64,000 nucleotides of DNA from Lepturacanthus savala (taxonomy: Eukaryota; Chordata; Actinopteri; Scombriformes; Trichiuridae). Made by a program: the position numbers and the translations under genes. Location of the stretch: the NCBI GenBank assembly GCA_030544235.1, contig CM060464.1:35465602-35529601 (forward strand). The letters run 5' to 3'. Positions within the stretch are counted from its first letter, which is position 1. Every line of letters starts with the position of its first letter. Of this stretch, positions 40,001 to 51,130 are shown one piece after another. The notes beneath the pieces are model-generated. The model worked only from the letters and a program-made list of their open reading frames with translations. It did not search any database and had not been told where the DNA came from.

Positions 40001-40004
40001 TAAC

Positions 40005-40440
40005 AACTACCACAGTAAGATTGCAACTACAGCATTAACATTAAAACCCCAACAGTGATATTAAAACTACAGCAGTGAGATTACATCTAGAACAGTAACA
40101 TTATAAATACAGCAGTATCATTAAATCTACCTACAACAGTAACATTAAAACAACGGAATTACCAATAAACTTATAGCAGTAACATTAAAACTACAGTGAC
40201 ATTAATTCTACAGCAGTAATATTAAAACTTCAACAGTAACATTAAAACTATAGTGGTAACATTTCAATGCCACCACTAACATTACAACAACAGCAGTAAC
40301 ATCAACTCTACAGCCGAAACATTAAAACTACAGCGGTAACATTTCAACTTCAGCAGCTATATAACTATAGCAGTAACATTAAAACCACAGTGGTAGTATT
40401 ATAACAACAGTAGTAACACTACTAATACTGCTTTAACAGC
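40005..40440. repeat. Degenerate ACATTAAAACTACAGCAGTA array
   Basis: Imperfect repeats of roughly 20-23 bp over 430 bp. Confidence 0.85.
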
Positions 40441-41155
40441 AATCAGGAGTCAATCCTCTAATAGTGTAGAAATAGCATAGCGGTCATGTAATTACCACAT
40501 ATTTAATCTGAGTCAACTGATAAAAACCTTTGTAGTAAGTTCACAAATAGTTTTAAGGCAACTGGTCTGAGTTTTGGTGCGTTTTGGTCTTTGGTCAAGT
40601 AGAAAAATGAATTATGAGGATGCTTCTTCAAACTGATTGTGATTCAGTTTCTGGTGGTGCTGTGCTGTTTACTGTGCTGCTTGCTGTGCTGTTTGCTGTC
40701 TCTAATTGTGGCCTCATTCCAATAAAGGCCTCAATGGGCTTGAGTAAATTAAGACCATGGCTTGTGTTTGTGTGTAATTACATGTCACCACCAGCAGATG
40801 GAGACAGAATCCTGCACTACAGCTTTAAGTAAATGTTTTTAATGCAGGACTTTACTGGTTCTTCAGTATCTCAGCTGTTCCTGGACCGAATCTACTGGAC
40901 TGAAGCTTCATATAATGCAGAATCTCCTCCAATCCCTGGGACACATCAGCTGTAACTTTTGTTCCAGCTGTTGCTGTCAGCTGCTTCTTCTCCTCCTCTG
41001 ACTGGTTGCATCCAGCAGCTGTTCGTTTGGAAGCTGAAGTTTGACAGAACCTTAGTCCTGCTGGTTTCAACCTTCTCTGGTCAGTTTCATTAATGTCCAG
41101 TCTTTCAGATTCATCCTGGGTCCAGATGATCATCTCTGTGAGTGTGTTTGTGTGT
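40441..41155. other. Intergenic, possible old repeat
   Basis: A segment at 40,852-40,915 (TACTGGTTCTTCAGTATCT, CTGGACTGAAGCTTCATA) recurs at 41,448-41,482 (TGCTGGTTCTTCAGTATCT, GGACTGAAGCTTCATACC). This implies a duplicated or dispersed old repeat of unknown type. Confidence 0.4.
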
Positions 41156-41164
41156 GTGTGTTTG

Positions 41165-41221
<57 letters not shown>

Positions 41222-41222
41222 A
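41144..41222. repeat. GT/(TA)n/GT compound microsatellite
   Basis: Symmetric GT, TA and GT runs. Confidence 0.95.
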
Positions 41223-41559
41223 TCTCCATCTGTATGTATCTCTCAGATCATTTCCAATTCATGTCACTAATGTTCATGTTTCTTCTATCCATACAAAGGT
41301 CAGACATGGAGTTCTGTAAGTTCAGATCAAGAATTTTTACCCTTTATATGCTTCCTTTAGGTAAAATTATTAGGAAAGAAGAGAAATTCAAACTCCTGTG
41401 ATATAGCTACTTTGGATGGCATCCCCTTGGCCTCCAGCACCACTGGACTTTGCTGGTTCTTCAGTATCTGGACTGAAGCTTCATACCATGTGGGAGTCAT
41501 CTTTGTTCAAGATATGACATTCACTGCCACATGCAACACTTTCTAGGACTGCCTTCTTT

Positions 41560-42205
41560 CACTTTCACTCATATTAAAGGTCAGATACTTTCTGTCTCTA
41601 AAAGATGCAGAGAAGCTTGTCCATGCATTTGTTACTTCCAGGCTGGATTACTGCAATTATTTATTATCAGACTACTCCAGAAAGTCTCCAAAGACTCTTG
41701 AGCTGATCCAGATGCTGCTGCATGTATATTAACAGGCACTAGAAGAAGGGATCATATCTCACCAGTATTAGCTTGTCTGCACTGACTTCCTGTGAAATCA
41801 AGAATAGAATCAAATACTTCTCCTCACCTACAACGCTCTTAAAGGTCAGGCTCCATTCTATCTCAAGGATCTCGTAGTTCCATATCATCCATTGATGTAC
41901 TGTTGTTAAATCTGTTTGATCATGAGTCAATATATTTCTTATTCTAATTATTGTAATGATCAACTCCTTTCCTGTTCTAAATGTATTGTATTCCATCCTG
42001 TGCACACATCATCTATTGCACGTCCATCCTGGAAGAAGGAAGAGGGACCCTCCTTCTCTTCTTGAGCATTTCTTTCTCTTTTTTCACTATTAAAGGGTTT
42101 TTAGGGAGTTTTTCCTTGTTGAACATGGGATGTTGTGTTGCTGTTGTACAAACTGTGAAGCCCATTGAGGTGAATCTGTGATTTGTGATTTTACAAATAA
42201 AATTT
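41560..42205 (+). pseudogene. LINE 3' end with reverse-transcriptase C-terminus and tail
   Basis: Translation at 41,590-41,700 gives KDAEKLVHAFVTSRLDYCNY, the conserved C-terminal block of fish LINE proteins, and about 41,830-41,880 gives LLLTYNALKGQAPFYLKDLV. Several stops interrupt it. The 3' tail, AAGCCCATTGAGGTGAATC to AAATAAAATTTACTTG, ends at about 42,205 and matches the inverted copy at 1881-2010. L2-like clade inferred. Confidence 0.75.
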
Positions 42206-42375
42206 ACTTGTCTGTGTGTGTGCTTGTGTGCGTGTGTGTGTGTATCTGTTTGTATCTGTGTGTGTGTTTGTGTGTGCGTATCTGTGCGTATCTGTGTGTG
42301 TTTGTGTGTGTATCTGTGTGTTTGTGTGTGTGTGTGTGTGTGTTTGTGTGTTTGTGTGTATCTGTGTGTGTTTCT
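42206..42375. repeat. GT-rich compound microsatellite
   Basis: GT with TCT and GCG interruptions; it gives Cys/Val-rich ORFs in several frames, which are not genes. Confidence 0.95.
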
Positions 42376-42835
42376 GGCCAGTGGCTCTGCTCCTTTTCAC
42401 ATTTTCTAAATATCTTTGCTGCTGCAGGTGAGAACAGGTGAGAACTTGTGTCTGATGCAGTTAAATATGTTAGTTTGTAGTTAATGGTTCAGCTCCTGCA
42501 GCAATTTGTCCTGCACAGCAACATTTAAATTACCATTAGCGAGACAACTATAGCCCTGCGGTGCTCCGCTGAATGGCAGTCTGAATGAGCACAGCTCTCA
42601 AACTGAAGTCTAGAGGGATTCAGGACTCAGGGAGTCCCCCCCCAAGAATTTTAGGCTGAACAAACACATATACTCACAAATCATTCAGGCAGCTGATGAT
42701 CATGGAGGAACATGGAGAGACCTGTGTGTGTGTGCGTGCGTGTCTGCATGCGTGCTTGTGCATGCGCATGTGTGCGCATGTGCCTGTGTGACTTAGTGAC
42801 ACCAGAAAAGGTGAAAGCTGTTTTTTATCTGGATG
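42376..42835. other. Intergenic, no feature recognised
   Basis: Includes a short GTGCGTGC run at 42,721-42,790. Nothing else supported. Confidence 0.4.
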
Positions 42836-42837
42836 CT

Positions 42838-43238
42838 AGTCAATACAAGATGTTAGTGAAAAGACATTCAGTGACAGGACAGTTAATTACAGAACAGTTA
42901 GAGAAACAGGATAGTTAGTGACAAAACAGTCAGTGTCACGACATTCAGAGACAGGACAGTCATTGAGATGACAGTTAATTACAGGACAGTCTGTGACAGG
43001 ATAGTCAGTGACAGGACAGTTAGAGACAGGATAGTTAGTGACAGGACAGTTAGAGACAGGATAGTCAGTGACAGGACAATTAGTGACAAGACAGTCATTG
43101 AGACAACAGTTAATTACAGGACACTTAGAGGCAGGACAGTCGGTGGCAGGACAGTCATTGAAACAACAGTTAATTACAGGACAGTTAGTGACAGAATAGT
43201 CAGTGACAGGACAGTTATTGACAGGACAGCTAAAGATA
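42838..43238. repeat. 15-bp minisatellite, about 25 units
   Basis: Unit about TAGTGACAGGACAGT with variants (GATAGT, AATTACAGG, CATTGAGACAACAGT). Because the period is a multiple of three, both strands remain open (42,887-43,252 minus; 42,968-43,285 plus). This explains two Cys/Asp-rich ORFs that are not genes. Confidence 0.92.
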
Positions 43239-43319
43239 GGGTGGATGATCACTGGAAAACGGAAAAGCAGGCAGCAATTAGATGAAAAAAGAATTCAAAA
43301 GTCCTTCAAAACTCTTTCT

Positions 43320-43473
43320 TCAGACTTTGTCTTTTAGCTGTTTGTTCAGAGCCAGAAGCCACGCCTCTACTATATACATATTTGGGGAAACTATTTCCTC
43401 ACACCTGATTAATTTCATCAGGCGGTCAGACACATGCTGGAGAGCCTGGTCTGTGAGTGGTGAGGTCTGTGCT
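43320..43473 (-). other. Possible orphan C-terminal exon, minus strand
   Basis: The minus strand reads QTSPLTDQALQHVSDRLMKL, then a further 30 residues to KQLKDKV and a TGA at 43,320-43,322. The composition looks protein-like, with no low-complexity bias. An acceptor-like TTTATACAG on the minus strand ends at about 43,474, just before this block. The upstream part of the same ORF (to 43,685) is less convincing. I do not recognise the protein; it may be an exon of an unknown gene, an exon fragment or chance. Confidence 0.25.
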
Positions 43474-43708
43474 GTATAAAGAATACCACAAGTAAAAACA
43501 CATACTGTATCTGACAATAATAACATTACAAAAATTGTATGTTCTGCAACAGCTCCTGGGGTGTTGGGACAGGGACACATGACAAAATTCCCAATGTCTG
43601 AGAATCCTCTGGTCTGGATGGTGATAGTTTTATGTTCTGGTGATCGCAAATCACAAGAATGTTGAAATAGAAAGTAGAGCTCCAAGTTGTTTGTGCTCTT
43701 GCACTTAT

Positions 43709-43715
43709 AGAACTA

Positions 43716-43779
<64 letters not shown>

Positions 43780-43780
43780 G
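43709..43780. repeat. (AACT)n microsatellite
   Basis: About 17 perfect AACT units. Confidence 0.97.
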
Positions 43781-44297
43781 CTAATATTTAATATGTAGCT
43801 TTTATTCAGATGATGATTGCAGGAGTTTGAATGATGTTCTGCTTTTGTTCTACTTTTCAGCAGCGGATGTTGAAGTCGTGACACTGTATATCAGACTCTC
43901 AGACTCCATTATAAAGTGACACCTTGTATGTTCGGTGACACACACAGCATCAGAGCCAGCGGGTGTTTTCAGGGACACTGATGCATGATGTGTCTTGACA
44001 CAACCTCAGGCATCACCTGGCTCTCGGTGCAAATGGCTTCCACACCTCAGCGCTAAAAATGAACATTTCAATATGTAGCTGGCAGCATCACGGACAAGTC
44101 CGAAGATGTCTAGAGTCAACAAGTGTTTGCTGAAGTACAAATGATCTGAGGCTCTTGATCTGTTTCTGAATCCATTGATCTGTTTCTGAATCCAAAACTT
44201 TTCATTTTACTTTTCATTAGTTTAGAAAAAGTTTCTTTGGTTTTATATTTTACTTTTCCTATACCTACATTAAAGAGAGAAGCAGTGTGTTTCAGAG
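43781..44297. other. Intergenic, no feature recognised
   Basis: Unremarkable; ends at the 5' LTR of the Gypsy element. Confidence 0.4.
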
Positions 44298-44734
44298 TGT
44301 CAGGATCCTATGACAGCCTTGGTCTCTCTCTCTCTGTAGCCCCCTGCTGGCTGGTCTATGTTGTTGTGATGTTCCATGTACCTGCCCTGCCCCTCCTCCC
44401 TCTGTTCGCCTTCCTCTTTGTGTGCTCACCTGTTCCTCATTGTCTCATGATTTCCATCCTTATTTAAACTTGCTTGTGTTTGTGTCCCTCTGTCTGGTTT
44501 TCATCTTGTCTGCTGTGAGTGTGTTTCTACCATGTTCCTGTTGGTAATGTTGGCCTATTTTTTTGGAGCTTTGTTTATCTCATTCTTTTGTGTGGATTTT
44601 TTTCCTGGGATTTTGCTTTCTATTTTTGAGAACCTTTTTTTTTACCTGCACAGGCATCTTTATTTTCCTAATAAAAGACATTTTTGATTGACACGACACT
44701 GATGGCTTTTGGGTCCGTCCTTCAAAACCTAACA
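44298..44734 (+). repeat. 5' LTR of the Gypsy element
   Basis: 437 bp. Begins TGTCAGGATCC and ends ACCTAACA; contains AATAAAAGACATTTTTGATT near its 3' end, a plausible poly(A) region, also present in the 3' LTR. Confidence 0.85.
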
Positions 44735-44750
44735 GTATAAGCAGTCCACT

Positions 44751-45603
44751 ATGGACCCAGTAGATCCCGGTCAGGTGAAACATGTTTTTGAGCTACATGG
44801 CTCCATGCTGGGCAGCCATCAAGCTATGCTGGCCACTCTCTCCAAGTAAATGGGGTCAGTGACCACGTCACTAGCAGGACTAACTGCCCAGATTCAGCTC
44901 TCCTTGTCTGCCCAGAGGGACCAACCCAGTGGCTCTATCCCAAACCCGCCGGTCAGAGAACCCCGTCTTCCACCTCCAGAGACCTATGCTGGAGACCCTG
45001 GGTTGTACCAGTCCTTCCTGATGGAATGCAGCCTTGTCTTCGCTCTCCAACCCTCCACTTTTCCATCAGACAAAGCCAAGGTAGCATATGTTATCACCCT
45101 GCTGTCAGGGAGAGCCCGTGACTGGGGCACGGCCATCTAGACCAACACAGAGGATATTCAGGGCAACTTCAGGTTTGGACCAACTGGGAGGATATTCGGG
45201 GCAACTTCAGCCTTTTCTCTACAGAGATGAGGAAAGTCTTCAACCGGTCCAAGCAAGGGCAAGAAGCTGCAAGGGAGAGCTTACAACTCTGTCAGGGCCA
45301 GACCAGACCACGTCAGACTATGCAATCCGGGGTCGGACGCTTTCGGTCTCTACTGGTTAGAACCTTGATCAGCGATGGGAGATGAGAACTTCCTTGGCTT
45401 TCCCTCAACAGGAGGCTCAACCACCCTCTCCTGTGTCCCACCCGCCACCATCAGACACAGGAGAGATTATGCAGGTTGACCGTGCCTGTCTTTCACCCAT
45501 GGAGAGACATTGGAGGCTGAGGACCAAGGCCTGCCTGTACTGTGGCCAGCGGGGGCACTTTGTCTTGGTTTGCCCAGTAAAAGATGGTGCCCGTCAGAAG
45601 TGA
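44751..45603 (+). pseudogene. Gypsy gag
   Basis: Starts with MDPVDPGQVKHVFELHGSM. After an early stop at about 44,847 it continues with a capsid-like region at 44,850-45,140 (PPPETYAGDPGLYQSFLMEC). It ends in a CCHC zinc knuckle CLYCGQRGHFVLVC at 45,532-45,573. Stops and frame changes break it into at least four parts. Confidence 0.82.
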
Positions 45604-48290
45604 GGGGAGTTCTGGCGGGCACACTCCCTAGGAAAACCTTCCCACCTCTTTAGACCGTCCTGCCAGCTACTGTGTTTTGGGGAGGCAATTGACAGACCTA
45701 TGCCACTCTTGTGGACTCGGGGGCTGAGGAGAGTTTCATTGATTCAGCTATGACTAATCGGTGGGGGGGTCCTGGTCTCCAGGTTCCACTGGCTGTCTAC
45801 CCCCTCAACGGCGGTCAATTTGCCCAGATTACTCACAGAACTAAACTGGTGAGTTTATTACTCTCTGGAAATCACACTGAGGATATTGTTTTTTATCTCA
45901 TTGACTCTCCTTTAAACCCATTAGTCGTCAGCCATAGATGGCTAGTTAAACACAACCCCCATATTAACCCCATGTTAATTGGGAGAAAGATACTGTTTTG
46001 GGCTGAAGCCCATTCTGCCTGTCTCACTGCCTGAGGTCTGCCCTTAACCCTCTGTCTACCTCTGAGGTTCATGAGGATTTCAAGACCCGTCCACGGGTCC
46101 TGAGGAGTACCTCGACTTGAAGATGATGTTCAGTAAGTCTCGGGCCACATCTCTATCACCTCACCATCCCTATGACTGCCCAATCGACCTGCTCCCAGGA
46201 ACCTGTCCACCTAGGGGTCGTATATACTACCTGTGACCCCCTGAACGGCTGACGATGGGGACTTATATTGAGGACACGTATATTGAGGTATTATCCATCC
46301 CTCCTCCTCTCCCACGGGGGCTAGGTTCTTCTTTGTCAGCAAGAAGGATGGGTCCCTAAGACCATGTATAGACTACTGTGTCTTAAATGCCATTATGGTC
46401 AAGAACAAATATCCTCTGCCCCTGATGTCTAGAGCTTTTGTACTGTTGCAGGGGGGCACTGTTTTTTCTTTTTTTTTTTTTTTTTTAAAAAAACTAGACT
46501 TGTGCAATGCTTATCATCTTGTCTGCATTAGAGAGGGAGATGAGTGGAAAACTGCTTTTAACACTCCCCACCGGTCACTACAAATACCTGGTTCTGCCCT
46601 TTGGCTTAACTAATGCTCCTGCTGTGTCCCAGTCCTTGATCAATGATGTACTGCATGATATGGTTAATAAGTTTGTGTATTTGGATGACATTTATTTTTT
46701 TCTAGCACATCCAGCACGTAAGGTCAGCGCTCCAAAGACTGTTCAACTTTACAACTGCAAAGGCCAAGAAATGCACTTTCCACCAGAACTCTACCTACTG
46801 GCCTACTCCCTAATCACACAGGGACTTGCAACGGCTTTTAGGATTCGCTAATTTTTATAGGAGGTTTGTGCAGAACTACAGTTCAGTGGCACCCCCCCTG
46901 ACATGTCTAACCTCTTCAGTCATGTGGGAGGGGGCGGCAGAGAAGGCTTTTCAGGAGCTGAAGGCCTGGTTTACATCAGCTCCGATCCTGATCACTCCTG
47001 ACCCCAAACACCAGTTTATTGTGAAGGTGGATGCCTCTGGTATTGGTGTTGGGGTGGCCCTGCCCCAAAGGTTCTGTATTGATGGTAATGTGCATCCCTG
47101 TGGCTTTTTTTTTTCTCATAGACTGTCTGCTCCTGAACATAATTACAATGTTGGCGATCGGGAACTGTTTGCTGTGAAGCTGGCTCTACAAGAATGGGGG
47201 CAGAGCATCTGTTTCTTATCTAGACAGATCACTGGAACTTGGAGTATTTGAAGTTGCTGCCTGTAACACCTGTGCCCAAGACCTCCAACCAGCTGCCTGT
47301 AACACCTGTGGCCAAGACCTCCAACCAGCCATCCACAGGCCTTCTTCAACTGCTTCCTATCTCCAAGCGGCCATGGTCCCACATCACCCTGGACTTTTTG
47401 ACAGGACTTCCTTCCTCAAATGGTAACACCACAGTACTCACAGTCATTGATAGGTTCTCCAAATCTGTACACTTGCTCTGTCTAAGCTACCTTCTGTGAA
47501 AGAGACTGTGGTTTTGGTGATGGACCACGATGGACCAGAGGGCCCCAATTTATCTCTAGATTCTGGAGGAAATTCTGTAGGTGTCTTGGGTGACTCAGGT
47601 GACTCAGGACCTGGAGCGGGTTCTGCAGTGCCTCTCCTCGAGGAAACCATACTCATGGAGTCAACACCGGACATGGGCTGAGTATGCCCATAACTTACTC
47701 CCCGTAGCTGCTACAGGGCTGTGTCTATTCCAATGTTTGAGTTACCAACCTCCTCTGTTTCCTTCCCAGGAGGCTGACATGTCTGTTCCCTCTGTCCTGG
47801 CATTCATCCGACACTGTAGAACCACCTGGGGGAGAGCTCGGCCAGTACTCGGATGCCATATCGGCAGACTCCAGGCACCACACTACCAAGAACCTGCCTT
47901 TGAAGGAGAGGTCTAAGAAAGTCACTCGTTTCATCGGCCCTTACCCAATAAAGCACTGTCAGTCTGGCTGAACCTGCCTTTACCCCTTCGCCAGATACAC
48001 CCAAAGTCCCACGTCTCCCGGGCTGGTCCATCACACTCCCTAGTCTCCCCCCGTCAAGCACCTCCCCCACCTTGCATTATTGATGGGACTCCAGTCTGCA
48101 CCGCCAGGAAGCTGCTGGACGTTGGACAGCGTGGCCAGGGTCTTCAGTTTCTTGTCGATTGGGAGGGCTAGGGGCCAGAGGAACTGTCCTGGGATCCTGC
48201 TGGGTGCATTTTGGACAAGACCCTCATCCGGGACTTCCGCCAACAGCATCCTGACATCCCTGTTTTTGCACCAAGAGGCGCATGTTGAAG
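45604..48290 (+). pseudogene. Gypsy pol: protease, RT, RNase H, integrase, chromodomain remnant
   Basis: The protease motif DSGAEESF is at about 45,714. The RT has YLVLPFGLTNAPAV and YLDD (46,678-46,689). A connection block LGFANFYRRFVQNY follows, then an RNase H segment (VDASGIGVGVAL) near 47,029, an integrase core segment (TVIDRFSKSVHL) near 47,437, and a chromodomain-like FLVDWEG near 48,150 with a stop straight after it. The RT is interrupted by a poly-T insertion at 46,468-46,487, and most of the integrase is missing. Not functional. Confidence 0.82.
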
Positions 48291-48299
48291 GGGGGGTAC

Positions 48300-48503
48300 T
48301 GTCAGGATCCTATGACAGCCTTGGACTCTTTGTAGCCCCCTGCTGGTTGGGCTGCGTGTGTAGCTTGTTGCGATGTTCTGTTCTCCTCCCTGTTTGTCTG
48401 CTCACCTGTTCCTCATTGTCTCATGATTACCTGCCCAGGCATCTTTATTTTCCAAATAAAAGACATTTTTGATTTGATTTTGTCTGTCCTTCAAAACCTG
48501 ACG
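48300..48503 (+). repeat. 3' LTR of the Gypsy element, deleted
   Basis: Shares TGTCAGGATCCTATGACAGC at the start and CATCTTTATTTTCC, AATAAAAGACATTTTTGATT and CTTCAAAACCT near the end with the 5' LTR, but lacks about 230 bp of the middle. Confidence 0.85.
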
Positions 48504-49092
48504 GTGAGTAGCAACAGCTGTCAACAGAATTAACATTCTGCAGAAACATGAATATTTCCTCTTTCTTTATGACAGAAACAAACATTTCAGGTTGTATCTT
48601 TAGGAAACAACAATTATTGATACTTTACATCCTTTTGTTAATGTTTTTTTTTTTAATTTTAATTTAGGTTTAATTTAAACCTTCAATTTTAAACATTATC
48701 TGATGTAATAATGTTGGTAATTACATCAACTTAATATTGTGTAATTTAAACTTTAATTTCTGTTAATTGATTTAAAACAAGTTAATGTAACTTCTAATTT
48801 ATTTTCGAATAAATTGACATTTTAAACTTGAAAACCTATGTTTGTAATTATGATAAAATTTAAATGAGTTGGAAAAACTTAATTGTGTGAAAAATCAAGC
48901 TATAAACTTAAGTTGACTCAACTATTATCAGTTAATTGTTCAAACAACTTTGTTGAAAAATCTGATTCACTATCTCAGATATTGTGGAACATAATTTCAT
49001 TAAGGTTTTAGAACTCAAACAGATGATGAAACACTGAGTTTGTTGTTGAACCAACACATTAGTTATTAGAGTGAATAAAGCTCTGTAACACA
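48504..49092. other. Intergenic, no feature recognised
   Basis: Strongly AT-rich; nothing supported. Confidence 0.4.
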
Positions 49093-49387
49093 CACACATA
49101 CAGTGGTGTAAAAACTGTGTGGCCCCCTCCTGTTTTCTTATTTTCTGCATGTTTGTCACACTTAAATGTTTCAGATCATCAAAAAAATTAGATATTAGTG
49201 AATACCAACAAAAAATTGCAACGGCACAAAATGCAGTTTTTAAAATGAGGTTTTTATTAAGAAAAAAACCTACATAGCCCTGTGCTAAAAAGTGATTGCC
49301 CCTAAACCTAATAACTGGTTGGGCTCTCAGCAGCAACAATTGCTGAAATCAAGTGTTTGCGACAACTTGAGTCAATGAGTCTCTTGA

Positions 49388-49610
49388 GCTGTTTGCGAAT
49401 GCGATATTGTGCTGTCACGCAATGAGCTTACATGTAAAATCATTGGAAAGACGCAATTGAACACGAATTTCCCCAACGCAAGGGGCGCGAAAGTTGCCTC
49501 TTCCTGTCCATCACGTTGGGTTGAAAATATTGAATTTTGCAGGTGAATTCCTGTGACGTCGTGCCTCAATAGCCAATCAGTGTTGGGATTCTCACAACCG
49601 TGAACACAGC
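49388..49610. mobile_element. Small MITE with TTGA target duplication
   Basis: 223 bp. Starts GCTGTTTGCG and ends inversely as GTGAACACAGC; flanked by TTGA at 49,384-49,387 and 49,611-49,614. A 3-bp TGA/TNA or 4-bp duplication would fit a PIF/Harbinger-type element. It lies in the left arm of the Tc1-like element. Confidence 0.55.
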
Positions 49611-49849
49611 TTGACAGTGCTATGGAGGAATCTGGCCTACTCATCTTTACAGAATTGTTGTAAGTTGAGAGTCAAACTGCACAAACTATTCTACAGGAGA
49701 ATTGCATCTACCGGGTGTAGAGTTTGACATTTTGAGCAACTTCTTGTGCTGTTTTTAACCACGTATTTCTTCTGAGTTTTAGCAAGAAACATGAAATCAT
49801 CCATAGATATTTTCTTTGGTACCTTTTTAACCTGACTAGGACTGTCTGT

Positions 49850-50480
49850 TAGTCTTAAGTCAGGCATTTTGTATGGTCACCCATACAGTATTTCAAATGG
49901 TGTTGGGCCTTTGTCTTCTGTGAGTGTTATTTGCATGTTTAGTTGAACAAGATCTACACATTCATATCTTTTTTATAGTACCATTTGTTCTTTCTACTAG
50001 TCCTGCTGACTGTGGGTAGTATGCACAATGATTTTTTAGTTGTATTCTGAGATTTTGTGCCACTTTTTCTAATACTTTTTTTTACAAAGTGTGTTCCGTT
50101 GTCGCTTCTAATTATTTCTGGTATGCCAAATGTGGGTATTATCTTTTTACATAGCATTTTTGCAACTGTTATAGCGCCTGGAGATTTAGATGGAGTTATT
50201 TCTACCCCTATAGAAAATGCATCTACTATCACTAAACACTATTCTAGTCCTTTAGATTTGTTTAGTTGAATAAAATCCATGTGTATTGTGTGAAAAGGAT
50301 GTTGTGGATGCAGGAATGAGCGTTGTCCGGTTCTAATTCTTCCTCGTGGGTTATGTTTTGTATGATGTTATGCATTGTTTACAAAATTTTTTGTATAGTT
50401 TTTGAATCCATATACTGTGAAATGTTTTTCTACTAAGGATACCACCCCCCTGTTCACACATGGCAAGGCCCATGTGACAA
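49850..50480 (-). pseudogene. Retroviral-type integrase fragment
   Basis: The minus strand at 50,232-50,080 reads the integrase catalytic core with DAFSIGVEITPSKSPG and IIRSDNGTHFV, the first two Asp motifs of a DDE integrase of retrovirus/LTR type. Downstream, at about 49,930-49,860, a piece ending in PFEILYG-like sequence is seen in another frame. Stops at both ends and missing domains make it an old endogenous retrovirus-like relic. No other viral gene is present. It is nested in the Tc1-like element at 49,101-51,130. Confidence 0.7.
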
Positions 50481-51130
50481 TTCTGCTGCCCTTTTTTAAA
50501 TCACCAGAAAATCACACTACCACCAGATTTTACTGTTAGTATGATCTTTTTCTGAAATGCAGCATTACTTTTCCAACAGGTGTAATAAGACACACACCTT
50601 ACAAGAAGTTCAACTTTTATAGGATCATAAAGAATTTTCCCAAAGGTCTTCGGGATCATCAAGATGTTTTCTGGCAAAATTGATGAGCCTTAATGTTCTT
50701 TTTGCTCAGCAGTGGTTTTCATCAATCATGCAGCCATTTTTGCCTGATCTTTTTCTTATGGTGGAGGCATGAACACTGACCTTAAATGAGGCAAATGAGG
50801 CCTGCAGCTCTTTGGATGCTGTTGTGGGGTCTTTTGTGACCTCTTGGAGGAGTCATTGCTGCTTTTGGGGTAATTTTGTTTGGCCGGCCACTCTTGGGAA
50901 GATTCACCACTCTCTGGCTCTCATTGTGGTTTGCTGGAATCCCAAAGCCTTAGAAATGGCTTTATAACCCTTTCCAGACTGATAAATCTCAATTACTTTC
51001 TTTATCATTTGCTCCTGAATTTCTTTTGATCTGGGCACAATGTATAGACTTTTCAGGGTCTTTTGGTCTACTTCACTTTGTCAGGCAGTTCCTGTTTAAG
51101 TGATTTCTTGTGTATTCGTGTATTTATCCT

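Larger units (their letters stand above)
44298..48503 (+). mobile_element. Damaged Ty3/Gypsy LTR retrotransposon with chromodomain remnant
   Basis: The order LTR - gag - protease - RT - RNase H - integrase - chromodomain - LTR is recognisable. The 5' LTR (44,298-44,734) starts TGTCAGGATCC and ends CCTAACA. The 3' LTR (48,300-48,503) starts the same but is about half as long through deletion, and is preceded by a G-rich polypurine tract (GTTGAAGGGGGGG). Order and a chromodomain-like end suggest a chromovirus. The flanks do not show a clear TSD. Confidence 0.85.
49101..51130. mobile_element. Non-autonomous Tc1/mariner element, split by two insertions
   Basis: Left end CAGTGGTGTAAAAACTGTGT at 49,101 after a CA/TA run. 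The left arm continues to about 49,680, and the right arm resumes at about 50,490 and continues to about 51,130 (ATTTGCTCCTGAATTTCTTT, GTCAGGCAGTTCCTGTTTAA). I recognise both arms as a common fish Tc1-like family. Foreign blocks lie at 49,388-49,610 and about 49,690-50,480. The right terminal repeat is not found. Confidence 0.6.

Noticed and set aside
42178..42441. Cys/Val-rich ORFs in several frames
   Set aside because: Products of a GT-rich microsatellite.
42887..43285. Long Cys/Asp-Arg ORFs on both strands
   Set aside because: A 15-bp minisatellite keeps all frames open.
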